Source: Pseudomonadota bacterium (GTDB taxonomy: Bacteria > Pseudomonadota > Alphaproteobacteria > Rhizobiales > Rhizobiaceae). From it: a DNA stretch of 6,281 nt. The first letter of the stretch is position 1. Each line of letters opens with the position of its first letter. Where the stretch lies: contig JAEYXI010000631.1 of NCBI GenBank assembly GCA_023428515.1, forward strand, positions 1 to 6,281, read 5' to 3'. This document shows positions 1 through 6,138 of the stretch, piece after piece. The notes below the pieces were generated by a model, which searched no databases, had not been told where the DNA came from, and saw only the letters and a list, made by a program, of their open reading frames with translations. The position numbers and the translations under genes are program-made.

Positions 1-1
1 G

Positions 2-1285
2 CGCAGCCTCGACCTGCAGTATTACTACTGGAAGGACGATCTCACCGGCGGGCTGCTCGCCGACGAGGTGCTGAAGGCGGCCGACCGTGGGGTGCGCGTG
101 CGCCTGCTGCTCGACGACGTCAACGCCTGGGGCCGCGATTCCAACTATCGCGCGCTCGACCGGCACCCCAACATCGAGGTTCGGCTCTTCAACCCGATCC
201 GCTGCCGCGAAGGCGCGCTGCTGCGCGGCATCGAGATGATACTGCGTTTCTGGAGCCTCAACCGGCGCATGCACCACAAGGCGTGGATCGCCGACGGCCG
301 TGTGGCGCTGGTCGGCGGCCGCAATGTCGGCGACGCCTATTTCGATGCGTCGGAAGCGTCGAATTTCCGCGATATGGACCTGCTCGTCCTTGGTCCCGCG
401 GTGCAGCAGGCCGAGAAAATCTTCGACCGCTACTGGAACAGCGCCATGGTCGCGCCGATCCGCAACCTGCCCGACTGGTCGCATCGTGCCGATCTCGACC
501 GCTTGCGGCTGCGGCTGGAGAAACTTGTCCTTACGGAACGCGCCAATCCCTACCTGGAGCGGGTGCGCAGCGGCGAGGCCGAACGAAGCCTGACCTCGGG
601 CGCGCGCGTCCATTGGACCGAAAACGCCACCCTTGTCTCCGACCCGCCGGAAAAGGCGGTGTCGACGGCGGAGGATGGCTGGCTGCTCGGTGCCATCCTG
701 CCCGTCATCAGCGCGGCGAAGAAGAGCATCGAGATCACCTCGCCCTATTTCATCCCGCTCGACAGCGGCGCGCGGCTGCTCTTGAAGCTCGCCGGCTCCG
801 GCGTTTCCATCTCGGTGCTCACCAATTCGCTCGCCGCGACCGATGTCACGGCCGTTCACGGCGCCTATATCCGCTTCCGCAAACCGCTGCTCGCCGGCGG
901 CATCCGTCTGTTCGAGCTTCGCGCCCGCGACGGTCGCAAGGATGTCTCGCTCTTCGGTTCGCGCGGCGCCAGCCTCCACACCAAGGCCTTCGTGGTCGAC
1001 GGGCAGATCGGCTTCGTCGGTTCGTTCAACTTCGATCCCCGCTCCGTTTCGCTCAACACCGAGATGGGTCTGCTCTTCGAACATGCGGAGCTGGCGCGCG
1101 AGATGCAGGAGGTTTACGCAACGGAAACGGCCGCCAAGCGCAGCTATCGCCTAGTCCTTTCCGGCAAGGCCGTCGGTTGGCAGGACGGCACGGACCGGGT
1201 GCTGGACAGCGAACCGGACGCCAGCCTGCGCCGCCGCGTCCTCGCCAGCACGATCAGCCTGCTGCCGGTCGAATCCCAGCTTTGA
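2..1285 (+). CDS. Phospholipase D / cardiolipin synthase-like protein, 5' end missing
   Basis: The reading frame is open to the left edge, so the true start lies outside the window; 427 codons are present and the GTG at 68 is internal. Upstream of it the frame reads RSLDLQYYYWKDDLTGG, which is typical of the first strands of the PLD fold. Counting from codon 68, the two HKD motifs are HHKAWIAD (69-76, bases 272-295) and HTKAFVVD (304-311, bases 977-1000), each with its following G-S/G-x-N strand; the second continues as GSFNFDPRS, characteristic of cardiolipin synthases and related transferases. TSPYFIP (225-231) opens the second lobe. In this family the two HKD histidines form one active site that moves phosphatidyl groups, for example making cardiolipin from phosphatidylglycerol. 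No membrane helix is visible, so it may be ClsB/ClsC-like rather than ClsA-like; the missing N-terminus prevents a decision. The hydrolase gene at 1392 follows on the same strand. Family is firm, substrate is inferred. Confidence 0.93.
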   Translation, partial: RSLDLQYYYWKDDLTGGLLADEVLKAADRGVRVRLLLDDVNAWGRDSNYRALDRHPNIEVRLFNPIRCREGALLRGIEMILRFWSLNRRMHHKAWIADGRVALVGGRNVGDAYFDASEASNFRDMDLLVLGPAVQQAEKIFDRYWNSAMVAPIRNLPDWSHRADLDRLRLRLEKLVLTERANPYLERVRSGEAERSLTSGARVHWTENATLVSDPPEKAVSTAEDGWLLGAILPVISAAKKSIEITSPYFIPLDSGARLLLKLAGSGVSISVLTNSLAATDVTAVHGAYIRFRKPLLAGGIRLFELRARDGRKDVSLFGSRGASLHTKAFVVDGQIGFVGSFNFDPRSVSLNTEMGLLFEHAELAREMQEVYATETAAKRSYRLVLSGKAVGWQDGTDRVLDSEPDASLRRRVLASTISLLPVESQL

Positions 1286-1304
1286 AGCCTCTTAATCCGA
1301 CAGG

Positions 1305-1356
1305 TAACGGAACCTTCATCACAACAGCGCCTTTTCCTCAGGGATGGGTCCGGTTA
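1305..1356 (+). repeat. Imperfect inverted repeat in the PLD-EEP gap
   Basis: TAACGGAACC (1305-1314) can pair with GGTCCGGTTA (1347-1356) at 8 of 10 positions across a 32-base loop. It occupies most of the 106-base gap between the PLD gene and the downstream hydrolase start at 1392. It could be an operator or a leader hairpin, or chance. No run of T follows the right arm, so it is not an intrinsic terminator. Confidence 0.2.
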
Positions 1357-1380
1357 TCACTACAATCCAAGATGCTTGCC

Positions 1381-1394
1381 AAGGTCGATTCATG
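1381..1394 (+). promoter_or_regulatory. Ribosome binding site deciding the EEP start
   Basis: AAGG at 1381-1384 lies 7 bases before the ATG at 1392. The in-frame ATG at 1344 has only a CAGG touching the start codon. The 16 residues the earlier start would add (GPVITTIQDACQ and so on) look like untranslated leader. I therefore place the start at 1392. Confidence 0.5.
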
Positions 1395-2315
1395 CTGAAG
1401 AGCCGCCTCGCATTCCTTGATCCGGTGCTCGTCGCGCGTCTCAGAAAAAATCCCGGGTTCACCGCCTTCAAGACGCGGCTGAGAACGCGGCTGCAGGCCA
1501 TGCAGGCGGTCGACGTGGCGCCGTCCGCTCCGCGCCGCGCCGTCAAGGCCAATGGCGACCATGAGCTGGTCGTTGCCTCCTACAATATCCACAAATGCGT
1601 CGGCACGGACGGGCGCTTCGATCCGGCCCGCATCGCGACCGTGATCGCCGAGCTCGACGCCGATGTCGTCGCCGTCCAGGAAGCCGACAAGCGTTTCGGC
1701 CGCCGCCACGGCCTACTCGACCTGAAGGCGCTCGAGAAACAGACCGGCCTGTCGCTCATCCCGACCTCCGAGCAAGCGGACGGCCACGGCTGGCACGGCA
1801 ATGCGTTGCTCCTGCGCAAGGGCAAGGTGCGCGGCATGCGCCGGCTGGCCCTGCCGGGAGCCGAGCCTCGCGGCGCGCTCGTCGTCGACCTCGACCTGCC
1901 TTCAGGACCGCTGAGGCTGGTCGCCGCTCATCTCGGCCTGCTCAGGCGCAGCCGCCGCTGGCAGGTGCGCTCCATCCTCGATGCCATAAACGAAGGACCA
2001 TCAATGCCGACCCTCTTGGTCGGCGACTTCAACGAGTGGCGGCCCGGCCGCAAATCCTCGCTGCATGAGCTCAGGCCCGTTTTCGGCCCGCTGGTCCATG
2101 CGCATTTCTCCTTTCCTTCCTATTTCCCCGTCATCGCGCTCGACCGCGTCATCGGCTCGCCGGGTCTGGTGACCGCCATGGAGGTGCATGACAGCGAACT
2201 CGCGCAGGTCGCCTCCGACCATCTGCCGCTGAAGGCCACGATCGACATTCCCGCCGCGCAAAAGGAAATGCGCGGACATGAGGACGAACTGGTCCTCAAC
2301 GAGGTCGGTTCGTAG
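1392..2315 (+). CDS. Endonuclease/exonuclease/phosphatase (EEP) family hydrolase
   Basis: A 307-residue protein of the metal-dependent EEP fold (DNase I, exonuclease III, inositol-phosphatase and sphingomyelinase relatives). All catalytic motifs are visible in order: SYNIH with Asn65, VQEAD with metal ligand Glu97, AAHLG with His180, VGDFNEW with Asp212 and Asn214, ALDRV with Asp251, and ASDHLP with Asp276/His277. So the enzyme should be active as a phosphodiesterase or phosphatase. The first ~55 residues are Arg/Lys-rich, without a signal peptide or membrane helix, and may be a linker or membrane/nucleic-acid contact. Family members act on DNA, phosphoinositides or phospholipid head groups, and the sequence alone does not tell which. 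Its place behind a PLD-type lipid enzyme recalls E. coli ybhP beside clsB, which favours a lipid-linked substrate (inference). The gap to the upstream gene is 106 bases. The start at 1392 is preferred over 1344. Confidence 0.9.
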   Translation: MLKSRLAFLDPVLVARLRKNPGFTAFKTRLRTRLQAMQAVDVAPSAPRRAVKANGDHELVVASYNIHKCVGTDGRFDPARIATVIAELDADVVAVQEADKRFGRRHGLLDLKALEKQTGLSLIPTSEQADGHGWHGNALLLRKGKVRGMRRLALPGAEPRGALVVDLDLPSGPLRLVAAHLGLLRRSRRWQVRSILDAINEGPSMPTLLVGDFNEWRPGRKSSLHELRPVFGPLVHAHFSFPSYFPVIALDRVIGSPGLVTAMEVHDSELAQVASDHLPLKATIDIPAAQKEMRGHEDELVLNEVGS

Positions 2316-2343
2316 CACTGGGCCTTTTTCAATCGAATCGCAT

Positions 2344-2367
2344 GGCCGGCCGCCTGTTGCGCCGGCC
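2344..2367. repeat. GC-rich hairpin between the EEP gene and pfp
   Basis: GGCCGGC (2344-2350) and GCCGGCC (2361-2367) form a perfect 7-bp stem around a 10-base loop, starting 28 bases after the EEP stop codon. There is no T-run behind it, so it is a doubtful intrinsic terminator. It could attenuate or separate the upstream transcript from pfp, or just reflect high GC. Confidence 0.35.
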
Positions 2368-2416
2368 GCCAAAGACGGGCATTTGTGCCGCGGGGGCAGC
2401 CAACCGCTTTAGTTCT

Positions 2417-2435
2417 GAAGAGGATTTTCGACATG
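2417..2435 (+). promoter_or_regulatory. Strong Shine-Dalgarno deciding the pfp start
   Basis: GAAGAGGA at 2417-2424 sits 8 bases before the ATG at 2433. A GTG in the same frame at 2385 would add 16 residues but has no ribosome binding site, and the protein from 2433 (MAETFVIAQGGGPTA) begins just where phosphofructokinases normally begin. Confidence 0.75.
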
Positions 2436-3599
2436 GCAGAGACGTTCGTGATCGCGCAGGGCGGCGGCCCGACGGCGGTGATCAACCAGACGGTCGCGGG
2501 CGCCACGCTTGAGATCCGCAAGCGCTACCCCAATGCCCGCGTGCTCGGCTCCCGCTATGGCGTGCGCGGCGTGCGCGACGGCGATTTCGTCGTGCTTTCC
2601 GATCTCTCCGAGGAGCAACTCCGCCTCTTCGGCGGCACGCCGTCCTCCGGCCTCGGCTCCACCCGCGACAAGCCGGACGCGGCCTATTGCGATCTCGTGC
2701 TCAAGGGCCTGAAAAAGGTCGACGCTCAGGCCTTCATCTATATCGGCGGCAACGACACGTCGGGCACACAGCAAATCCTCACAGACGCCTCAGGCGGCTC
2801 GATCGCCTTCGTGCATGCGCCAAAAACCATCGACAACGATCTGATGGAGAACGACCACACGCCGGGCTTCATCTCGGCGGCCGAATTCGTCGCCGGCGCC
2901 TTCCTCTCGGTCGATCTCGATTTCCGCGCGCTGCCCGGCGTCTATGTGGCGATCGTCATGGGCCGGCATGCCGGCTTCCTCACCGCTGCCTCCGCCGCCT
3001 GGCGCCTCGACGAGGAGAGCGGCCCGCATCTGATCTACGTGCCGGAGCGCGCCTTCTCGGTGAAGAACTTCATCGACGACGTGAAGGGCAAGCTCGACAA
3101 GCACAAGCGCTGCATCGTCGCGGTCTCCGAGGGCGTGCAGACTGCCGAGGGCACCTCGCTGGTGGAAAGCATCGTCGGCCCCGACAAGGTCGAGCGCGAT
3201 GCGCATGGCAACGTGAAGCTGTCGGGCAGCGACCTCAATCGCGCCTTCGAGACGGCGCTCGCCGAGGGTCTGCCTGGCAAGCGCGCCCGCGTCGATGCGC
3301 TGGGCTACATGCCGCGCGGTTATGTCGGCGCTATCAACAAGACGGATAGCCAGGAAGCCTTCGACGCCGGCGTTTATGCCGTCGAAGCCGCGGCGCAGGG
3401 CGGCGGCTCGGTCGCGCTGCAATATGACGGGCAGAAGACCGTGCTGAAGATCGTGCCGCTCAAAAATGTCGCGGCCAAGACCCGTCACATGCCGGACGAT
3501 TTCATCACCGCCGAAGGCACCGGCCTGACGGACAAGGGCATGGCCTATCTCCAGCGGCTGGTGCCGAAGAAGTACGACGTGGCGAAACCTTTCGTGTGA
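2433..3599 (+). CDS. pfp: Diphosphate-dependent 6-phosphofructokinase (PPi-PFK)
   Basis: A 388-residue cytosolic enzyme interconverting fructose 6-phosphate and fructose 1,6-bisphosphate, with diphosphate as phosphoryl donor. The PFK fold is clear: GGGPTAVINQT (10-20, phosphate loop), GGTPSSGLGSTR (67-78), YIGGNDTSGT (103-112), PKTIDND (130-136, catalytic Asp134), MGRHAGF (176-182), PERAF (204-208), SEG (232-234) and LGYMPRG (290-296). Donor specificity can be read from two positions known in the family: Asp108 in GGND, where ATP enzymes have Gly, and Lys131 before TIDND, where ATP enzymes have Gly. Both are of the PPi type. The reaction is near equilibrium, so the enzyme can serve glycolysis or gluconeogenesis and spares ATP. 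Such enzymes are the usual PFK of rhizobia that otherwise use the Entner-Doudoroff route (recalled knowledge). The channel gene follows within 42 bases with no terminator seen. Confidence 0.95.
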   Translation: MAETFVIAQGGGPTAVINQTVAGATLEIRKRYPNARVLGSRYGVRGVRDGDFVVLSDLSEEQLRLFGGTPSSGLGSTRDKPDAAYCDLVLKGLKKVDAQAFIYIGGNDTSGTQQILTDASGGSIAFVHAPKTIDNDLMENDHTPGFISAAEFVAGAFLSVDLDFRALPGVYVAIVMGRHAGFLTAASAAWRLDEESGPHLIYVPERAFSVKNFIDDVKGKLDKHKRCIVAVSEGVQTAEGTSLVESIVGPDKVERDAHGNVKLSGSDLNRAFETALAEGLPGKRARVDALGYMPRGYVGAINKTDSQEAFDAGVYAVEAAAQGGGSVALQYDGQKTVLKIVPLKNVAAKTRHMPDDFITAEGTGLTDKGMAYLQRLVPKKYDVAKPFV

Positions 3600-3620
3600 T
3601 CTCGACCGGGGTTTGATATG

Positions 3621-3644
3621 AGGGGAGGCGCGGCAGGGACCATG
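3621..3644 (+). promoter_or_regulatory. Ribosome binding site of the ion channel gene, start ambiguous
   Basis: AGGGGAGG at 3621-3628 is a near-ideal Shine-Dalgarno, but lies 13 bases before the ATG at 3642, slightly far. A competing in-frame ATG at 3618 has GGGG at 3608-3611, 6 bases upstream. I prefer 3642 because MRNWRRWLYRNL resembles the usual beginning of this channel family, whereas the extra RGGAAGT looks like translated leader. Confidence 0.4.
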
Positions 3645-4466
3645 CGGAACTGGCGCCGCTGGCTCTATCGCAATCTCCATCCGCCTGCATGGCACAAGCG
3701 CGGCCTGTCGCCCCTCAACCGATTGGTCGCGCTGGCAATCCTCGGCGCGGTCGCGCTTGCCATCCTGCAAAGCGAGCCGCTGGTTTACAACGGCAACGAG
3801 GCGCTGTTCCGGGGGCTGGAAATCGTCTTCGCGTTCATCTTCCTGGCCGAATATGCCGCCCGGATATGGATTGCGGGCGAGAATCCGGATTACGGCCCGA
3901 CATTTGGGGGCCGGCTTCGTTATGCGCTGACCATCCCGGCGCTCATCGACCTCATCGCGACGGTTTCTCTCTTCCTGACGCTGTTCGGATCGCACGGAGC
4001 AGTGCTGCGCCTTGTGCGCCTGATCCGCATCGTGGCGCTGGCCAAGCTCGGCCGCTACTCCTCCGCGCTCAACGCCATTGGTCACGCTATTTATTCGCGC
4101 CGCTACGAACTGACGATGAGCCTGGCCATCGCCGGCATGCTGTTGCTCATCTCTTCGACGCTTCTCTATCTGGTCGAGGGCGAGGGCCAGCCCGACGATT
4201 TCGGCTCCATCCCGCGCGCCATGTGGTGGTCGATCGCGACGCTCACCACCGTCGGCTACGGCGACGCCTTTCCCGTCACGCCGCTCGGCAAGATTCTCGC
4301 CGGCTTTACCGCTCTCACCGGCATCGGCCTGATCGCCATGCCCACCGGCATCCTCGCCGCCGCGTTCAGTGATGCGCTGCAGCGCCAGCGCGAGGAGCGC
4401 GAACACCAGCGCGAGGAACGCCAGCTCCAGCGCGAGGAACAGGCGAGGAATCACAAGGACACCTGA
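3642..4466 (+). CDS. Voltage-gated potassium channel (six-helix ion transporter family)
   Basis: An inner-membrane protein of 274 residues (282 if started at 3618). Helices can be placed at about 25-44 (S1), 55-77 (S2), 92-115 (S3), 118-138 (S4), 157-177 (S5) and 217-243 (S6). S4 carries Arg123, Arg126, Arg129, Lys135 and Arg138 at mostly three-residue spacing, the pattern of a voltage sensor. The pore loop ends in TTVGYGD (202-208), the potassium selectivity filter. S2 has acidic residues (Glu60, Glu70) that can pair with S4 charges. It should form a tetramer passing K+ in response to membrane potential, as in KvAP-type channels. The cytosolic tail (247-268) is a highly charged helix made of three heptads. 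It follows pfp closely and probably shares its transcript; no functional link with pfp is evident. Family and K+ selectivity are firm, gating behaviour is inferred. Confidence 0.92.
   Translation: MRNWRRWLYRNLHPPAWHKRGLSPLNRLVALAILGAVALAILQSEPLVYNGNEALFRGLEIVFAFIFLAEYAARIWIAGENPDYGPTFGGRLRYALTIPALIDLIATVSLFLTLFGSHGAVLRLVRLIRIVALAKLGRYSSALNAIGHAIYSRRYELTMSLAIAGMLLLISSTLLYLVEGEGQPDDFGSIPRAMWWSIATLTTVGYGDAFPVTPLGKILAGFTALTGIGLIAMPTGILAAAFSDALQRQREEREHQREERQLQREEQARNHKDT
4385..4447 (+). repeat. Three-copy 21-bp tandem repeat encoding a heptad tail
   Basis: CCAGCGCGAGGA occurs at 4385, 4406 and 4427, exactly 21 bases apart, with variable bases between the copies. In the channel frame this gives three seven-residue units: QREEREH, QREERQL and QREEQAR. 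The period equals the coiled-coil heptad and preserves frame, so gain or loss of a unit would change tail length without a frameshift. Confidence 0.85.
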
Positions 4467-4487
4467 TGGGCGGATGGCTGTCTCCTG

Positions 4488-4505
4488 TTCTGGCCGCTTC
4501 TGGCC
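4488..4505 (+). repeat. Short direct repeat upstream of gabT
   Basis: TTCTGGCC occurs at 4488-4495 and 4498-4505, a 10-base period that would put both copies on one face of the DNA helix. It lies 65-82 bases before the gabT start. It may be a regulator half-site pair or chance; no regulator is known from this window. Confidence 0.25.
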
Positions 4506-4525
4506 CAGTTCCGCTCGCCGCTCCT

Positions 4526-4564
4526 CCCCTGTAGGATGCAGTTCTATTGTGCAATCGACAGGGG
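4526..4564 (+). promoter_or_regulatory. gabT leader hairpin covering the Shine-Dalgarno sequence
   Basis: CCCCTGT (4526-4532) pairs perfectly with ACAGGGG (4558-4564). Inside, GAT (4535-4537) pairs with ATC (4554-4556) and GCA (4538-4540) with TGC (4550-4552), separated by a bulged A4553, around a 9-base loop. That makes 13 pairs with one small internal loop. The right arm contains AGGGG (4560-4564), the gabT ribosome binding site 5 bases before the ATG at 4570, so folded mRNA would hide it. Whether the transcript includes this leader is not known. Confidence 0.5.
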
Positions 4565-4569
4565 TTTTC

Positions 4570-5856
4570 ATGTCCAGTAATGCAGCGCTCCAGGCCCGCA
4601 GAACCGCCGCCATCCCGCGCGGGGTCGCGACCGCCTATCCGGTTTTCGCCGAACGCGCGGAAGGTTCTGAACTCTGGGACCGCGACGGCAAGCGCTTCAT
4701 CGACTTCGCCGGCGGCATCGCCGTGCTCAACACGGGCCACCGCCACCCCAAGGTGATCGCGGCTGTGAAGGAGCAGCTCGATGCTTTCACCCACACTGCC
4801 TTCCAGATCGTCCCCTACGAGCCCTATATCGAGCTCTGTGAGCGCCTCAACAAGCTCGCGCCCTTCTCCGGCGAGGCGAAGTCGATTCTCTTCTCCACCG
4901 GCGCGGAAGCTGTCGAGAATGCGGTCAAGATCGCCCGCGCCTCGACCGGCCGCACCAACATCATCGCCTTTTCCGGCGCCTTCCACGGCCGCACGCTGAT
5001 GACGTCGGCGCTGACCGGCAAGGTCGCGCCCTACAAGAAGAAGTTCGGGCCTATGCCGGCAGGCGTCTGGCACGTGCCGTTCCCGGTGCCGCAGTTCGGC
5101 GTCACGGTCGCGGATTCGCTGCGCGCCATCGACTATCTGTTCCGCGCCGACGTCGATCCGGTCAACGTTGCCGCGATCATCATCGAGCCGGTGCAGGGCG
5201 AGGGCGGCTTCCATCCCGCGCCGACCGAGCTGCTCGAGGGCCTGCGCAAGATCTGCGACCAGCACGGCATCCTCTTGATCGCCGACGAGGTCCAGACCGG
5301 CTTCGCACGCACGGGAAAAATGTTCGGCATCGAGCATTCCGGCGTCGAGCCCGACATGATCACCATCGCGAAATCGCTGGCCGGCGGGTTTCCGCTGTCG
5401 GGCGTCGTTGGCAAGGCATCCGTCATGGACGCGCCGGAGCCCGGCGGCCTCGGCGGCACCTATGCCGGCAGCCCGCTTGCCTGCGCGGCCGCGCTCGCGG
5501 TGCTCGACGTCATCGAGGAGGAGAAGCTCATCGAACGCGCCAATACGCTCGGTGAGCGCATCAAGGGCGAACTCCAGCGTATGTCCCAGCGCAACGACAC
5601 GGTCGCCATGTCGGCGATCCGCGGTCCGGGCGCCATGGTCGCCTTCGACGTGGTCAAGACGCGCGGCGGCGAGGAGCCTGACGCCGACGCAACGAAGCGC
5701 GTCACCAACGCCGCGCTTGCCGAGGGGCTGGTGCTGCTCTCCTGCGGCGTGCACGCCAACACGATCCGCATCCTGATGCCGCTCACCATCTCCGACGCGC
5801 ATCTCGACGAAGGCCTTTCCAAGCTGGAGCGGGCGCTGATCGTCGCCAACGGGTGA
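4570..5856 (+). CDS. gabT: 4-aminobutyrate (GABA) transaminase
   Basis: A 428-residue class III (ornithine/acetylornithine type) PLP-dependent aminotransferase. It moves the amino group of 4-aminobutyrate to 2-oxoglutarate, giving succinate semialdehyde and glutamate, in the cytosol. Visible landmarks are STGAEAVENAVK (109-120, PLP phosphate contact), FHGRT (138-142), EPVQGEGG (206-213), ADEVQTG (238-244) and TIAKSLAGG (265-273). Ile50, Arg141, Glu211, Asp239, Gln242 and the Schiff-base Lys268 fall at the same numbers as in E. coli GabT (from memory), and Arg400 matches the carboxylate-binding Arg398. The length is also nearly the same, which makes GabT more likely than an acetylornithine or ornithine enzyme; 5-aminovalerate may also be accepted. 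The ATG at 4570 is chosen because MSSNAALQARR with AGGGG 5 bases upstream gives the usual N-terminus; the frame runs open back to 4369 but overlaps the channel tail. No gabD is in the window. A hairpin in the leader may control translation. Confidence 0.95.
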   Translation: MSSNAALQARRTAAIPRGVATAYPVFAERAEGSELWDRDGKRFIDFAGGIAVLNTGHRHPKVIAAVKEQLDAFTHTAFQIVPYEPYIELCERLNKLAPFSGEAKSILFSTGAEAVENAVKIARASTGRTNIIAFSGAFHGRTLMTSALTGKVAPYKKKFGPMPAGVWHVPFPVPQFGVTVADSLRAIDYLFRADVDPVNVAAIIIEPVQGEGGFHPAPTELLEGLRKICDQHGILLIADEVQTGFARTGKMFGIEHSGVEPDMITIAKSLAGGFPLSGVVGKASVMDAPEPGGLGGTYAGSPLACAAALAVLDVIEEEKLIERANTLGERIKGELQRMSQRNDTVAMSAIRGPGAMVAFDVVKTRGGEEPDADATKRVTNAALAEGLVLLSCGVHANTIRILMPLTISDAHLDEGLSKLERALIVANG

Positions 5857-5868
5857 AGTGCGGCCCTT

Positions 5869-5933
5869 CCTTCTCCCCTTGAGGGAGAAGGTGGCCGAGC
5901 CGAGCGAAGCGAGAGCGAGGTCGGATGAGGGGT
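5869..5933. repeat. Dispersed rhizobial intergenic palindromic repeat
   Basis: It begins 12 bases after the gabT stop. CCTTCTCCC (5869-5877) and GGGAGAAGG (5883-5891) form a perfect 9-bp stem with the loop CTTGA. It continues with GCGAAGCGAG (5904-5913) and GGTCGGATGAGGGG (5919-5932). I recognise this combination, from memory, as a short repeat scattered between genes in Mesorhizobium, Rhizobium and relatives. There is no T-run, so it is not a classical terminator, although the stem could end or stabilise the gabT mRNA. Confidence 0.7.
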
Positions 5934-5961
5934 GCTGGAAGAAACGCAGCGCATCCCTCTT

Positions 5962-6002
5962 TCGTCATCCCGGGTTCCGCCGGCGCGGCCCCGAAATGAC
6001 GA
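5962..6002. repeat. REP-like long imperfect hairpin
   Basis: TCGTCAT (5962-5968) pairs with ATGACGA (5996-6002), CGGG (5971-5974) with CCCG (5990-5993) and CCGC (5977-5980) with GCGG (5985-5988), closed by the four-base loop CGGC. The total is 15 pairs interrupted by a CC/AA internal loop and a TT/C internal loop. Two internal loops in a GC-rich stem with conserved GTCAT ends are what one expects of a repetitive extragenic palindrome. Confidence 0.6.
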
Positions 6003-6036
6003 TCTGAAATGGTCCGGCGTGGATAAATTCCATCCC

Positions 6037-6097
6037 GTCATTCGCAACTGGCTATTTTTGTTGTCGCCTGCGCTTCCGGCTAAGCTTTTGGAATGAC
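6037..6097. repeat. Second GTCATTC/GAATGAC inverted pair
   Basis: GTCATTC (6037-6043) is the exact inverse of GAATGAC (6091-6097). The 47 bases between them do not pair further in any way I can see. The ends share GTCAT with the hairpin at 5962-6002, so this may be a degenerate copy of the same element. Confidence 0.35.
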
Positions 6098-6138
6098 TTC
6101 GCCTTTTACTGAAGCACGGGAACGCGCTCAGTCCGTTC

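Noticed and set aside
1309..1340. GGAAC before the EEP gene as a general-stress (EcfG/RpoE2) -35 box
   Set aside because: No CGTT-like -10 box is found 16-19 bases downstream.
283..1398. A 371-codon + strand frame overlapping the PLD gene
   Set aside because: It is in a different frame from the two HKD motifs, its product is Arg/Pro/Gly-rich without motifs, and it is a shadow of the real gene.
2316..2330. GGCCTTTTTC after the EEP stop codon as an intrinsic terminator
   Set aside because: The T-run is not preceded by a stem that pairs convincingly, and the GC-rich hairpin of this gap lies after it.
4546..4555. ATTGTGCAAT as a separate regulator operator upstream of gabT
   Set aside because: The word is short with a mismatched centre, and its bases are better explained as part of the leader hairpin.
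4369..4569. N-terminal extension of gabT by 67 residues
   Set aside because: It overlaps the channel tail in another frame, reads as Ser/Arg-rich noise, and the ATG at 4570 has a ribosome binding site and gives the normal family N-terminus.
2790..4613. A 607-codon open frame on the minus strand opposite pfp and the channel gene
   Set aside because: It lies antisense to two genes with clear family motifs, has a low-complexity Arg/Asp/Glu/His-rich product with no recognisable domain, and is the kind of long antisense frame that GC-rich codon use produces.
4366..5802. A 478-codon open frame on the minus strand opposite gabT
   Set aside because: It is the same artefact: composition is dominated by Asp, Arg, Gly and Ala without motifs, and it is fully covered by a well-supported aminotransferase.
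5460..6047. A minus-strand frame of 195 codons running from the intergenic region into gabT
   Set aside because: The intergenic part is a translation of the palindromic repeats (PHPTSLSLRSARPPSPSRGEG-like noise cut short here), and the rest is antisense to gabT.
6072..6087. GCTTCCGGCT followed by a HindIII site, as in lac-promoter vector sequence
   Set aside because: The match is only 10 bases and the surrounding sequence differs, so vector contamination is not supported.
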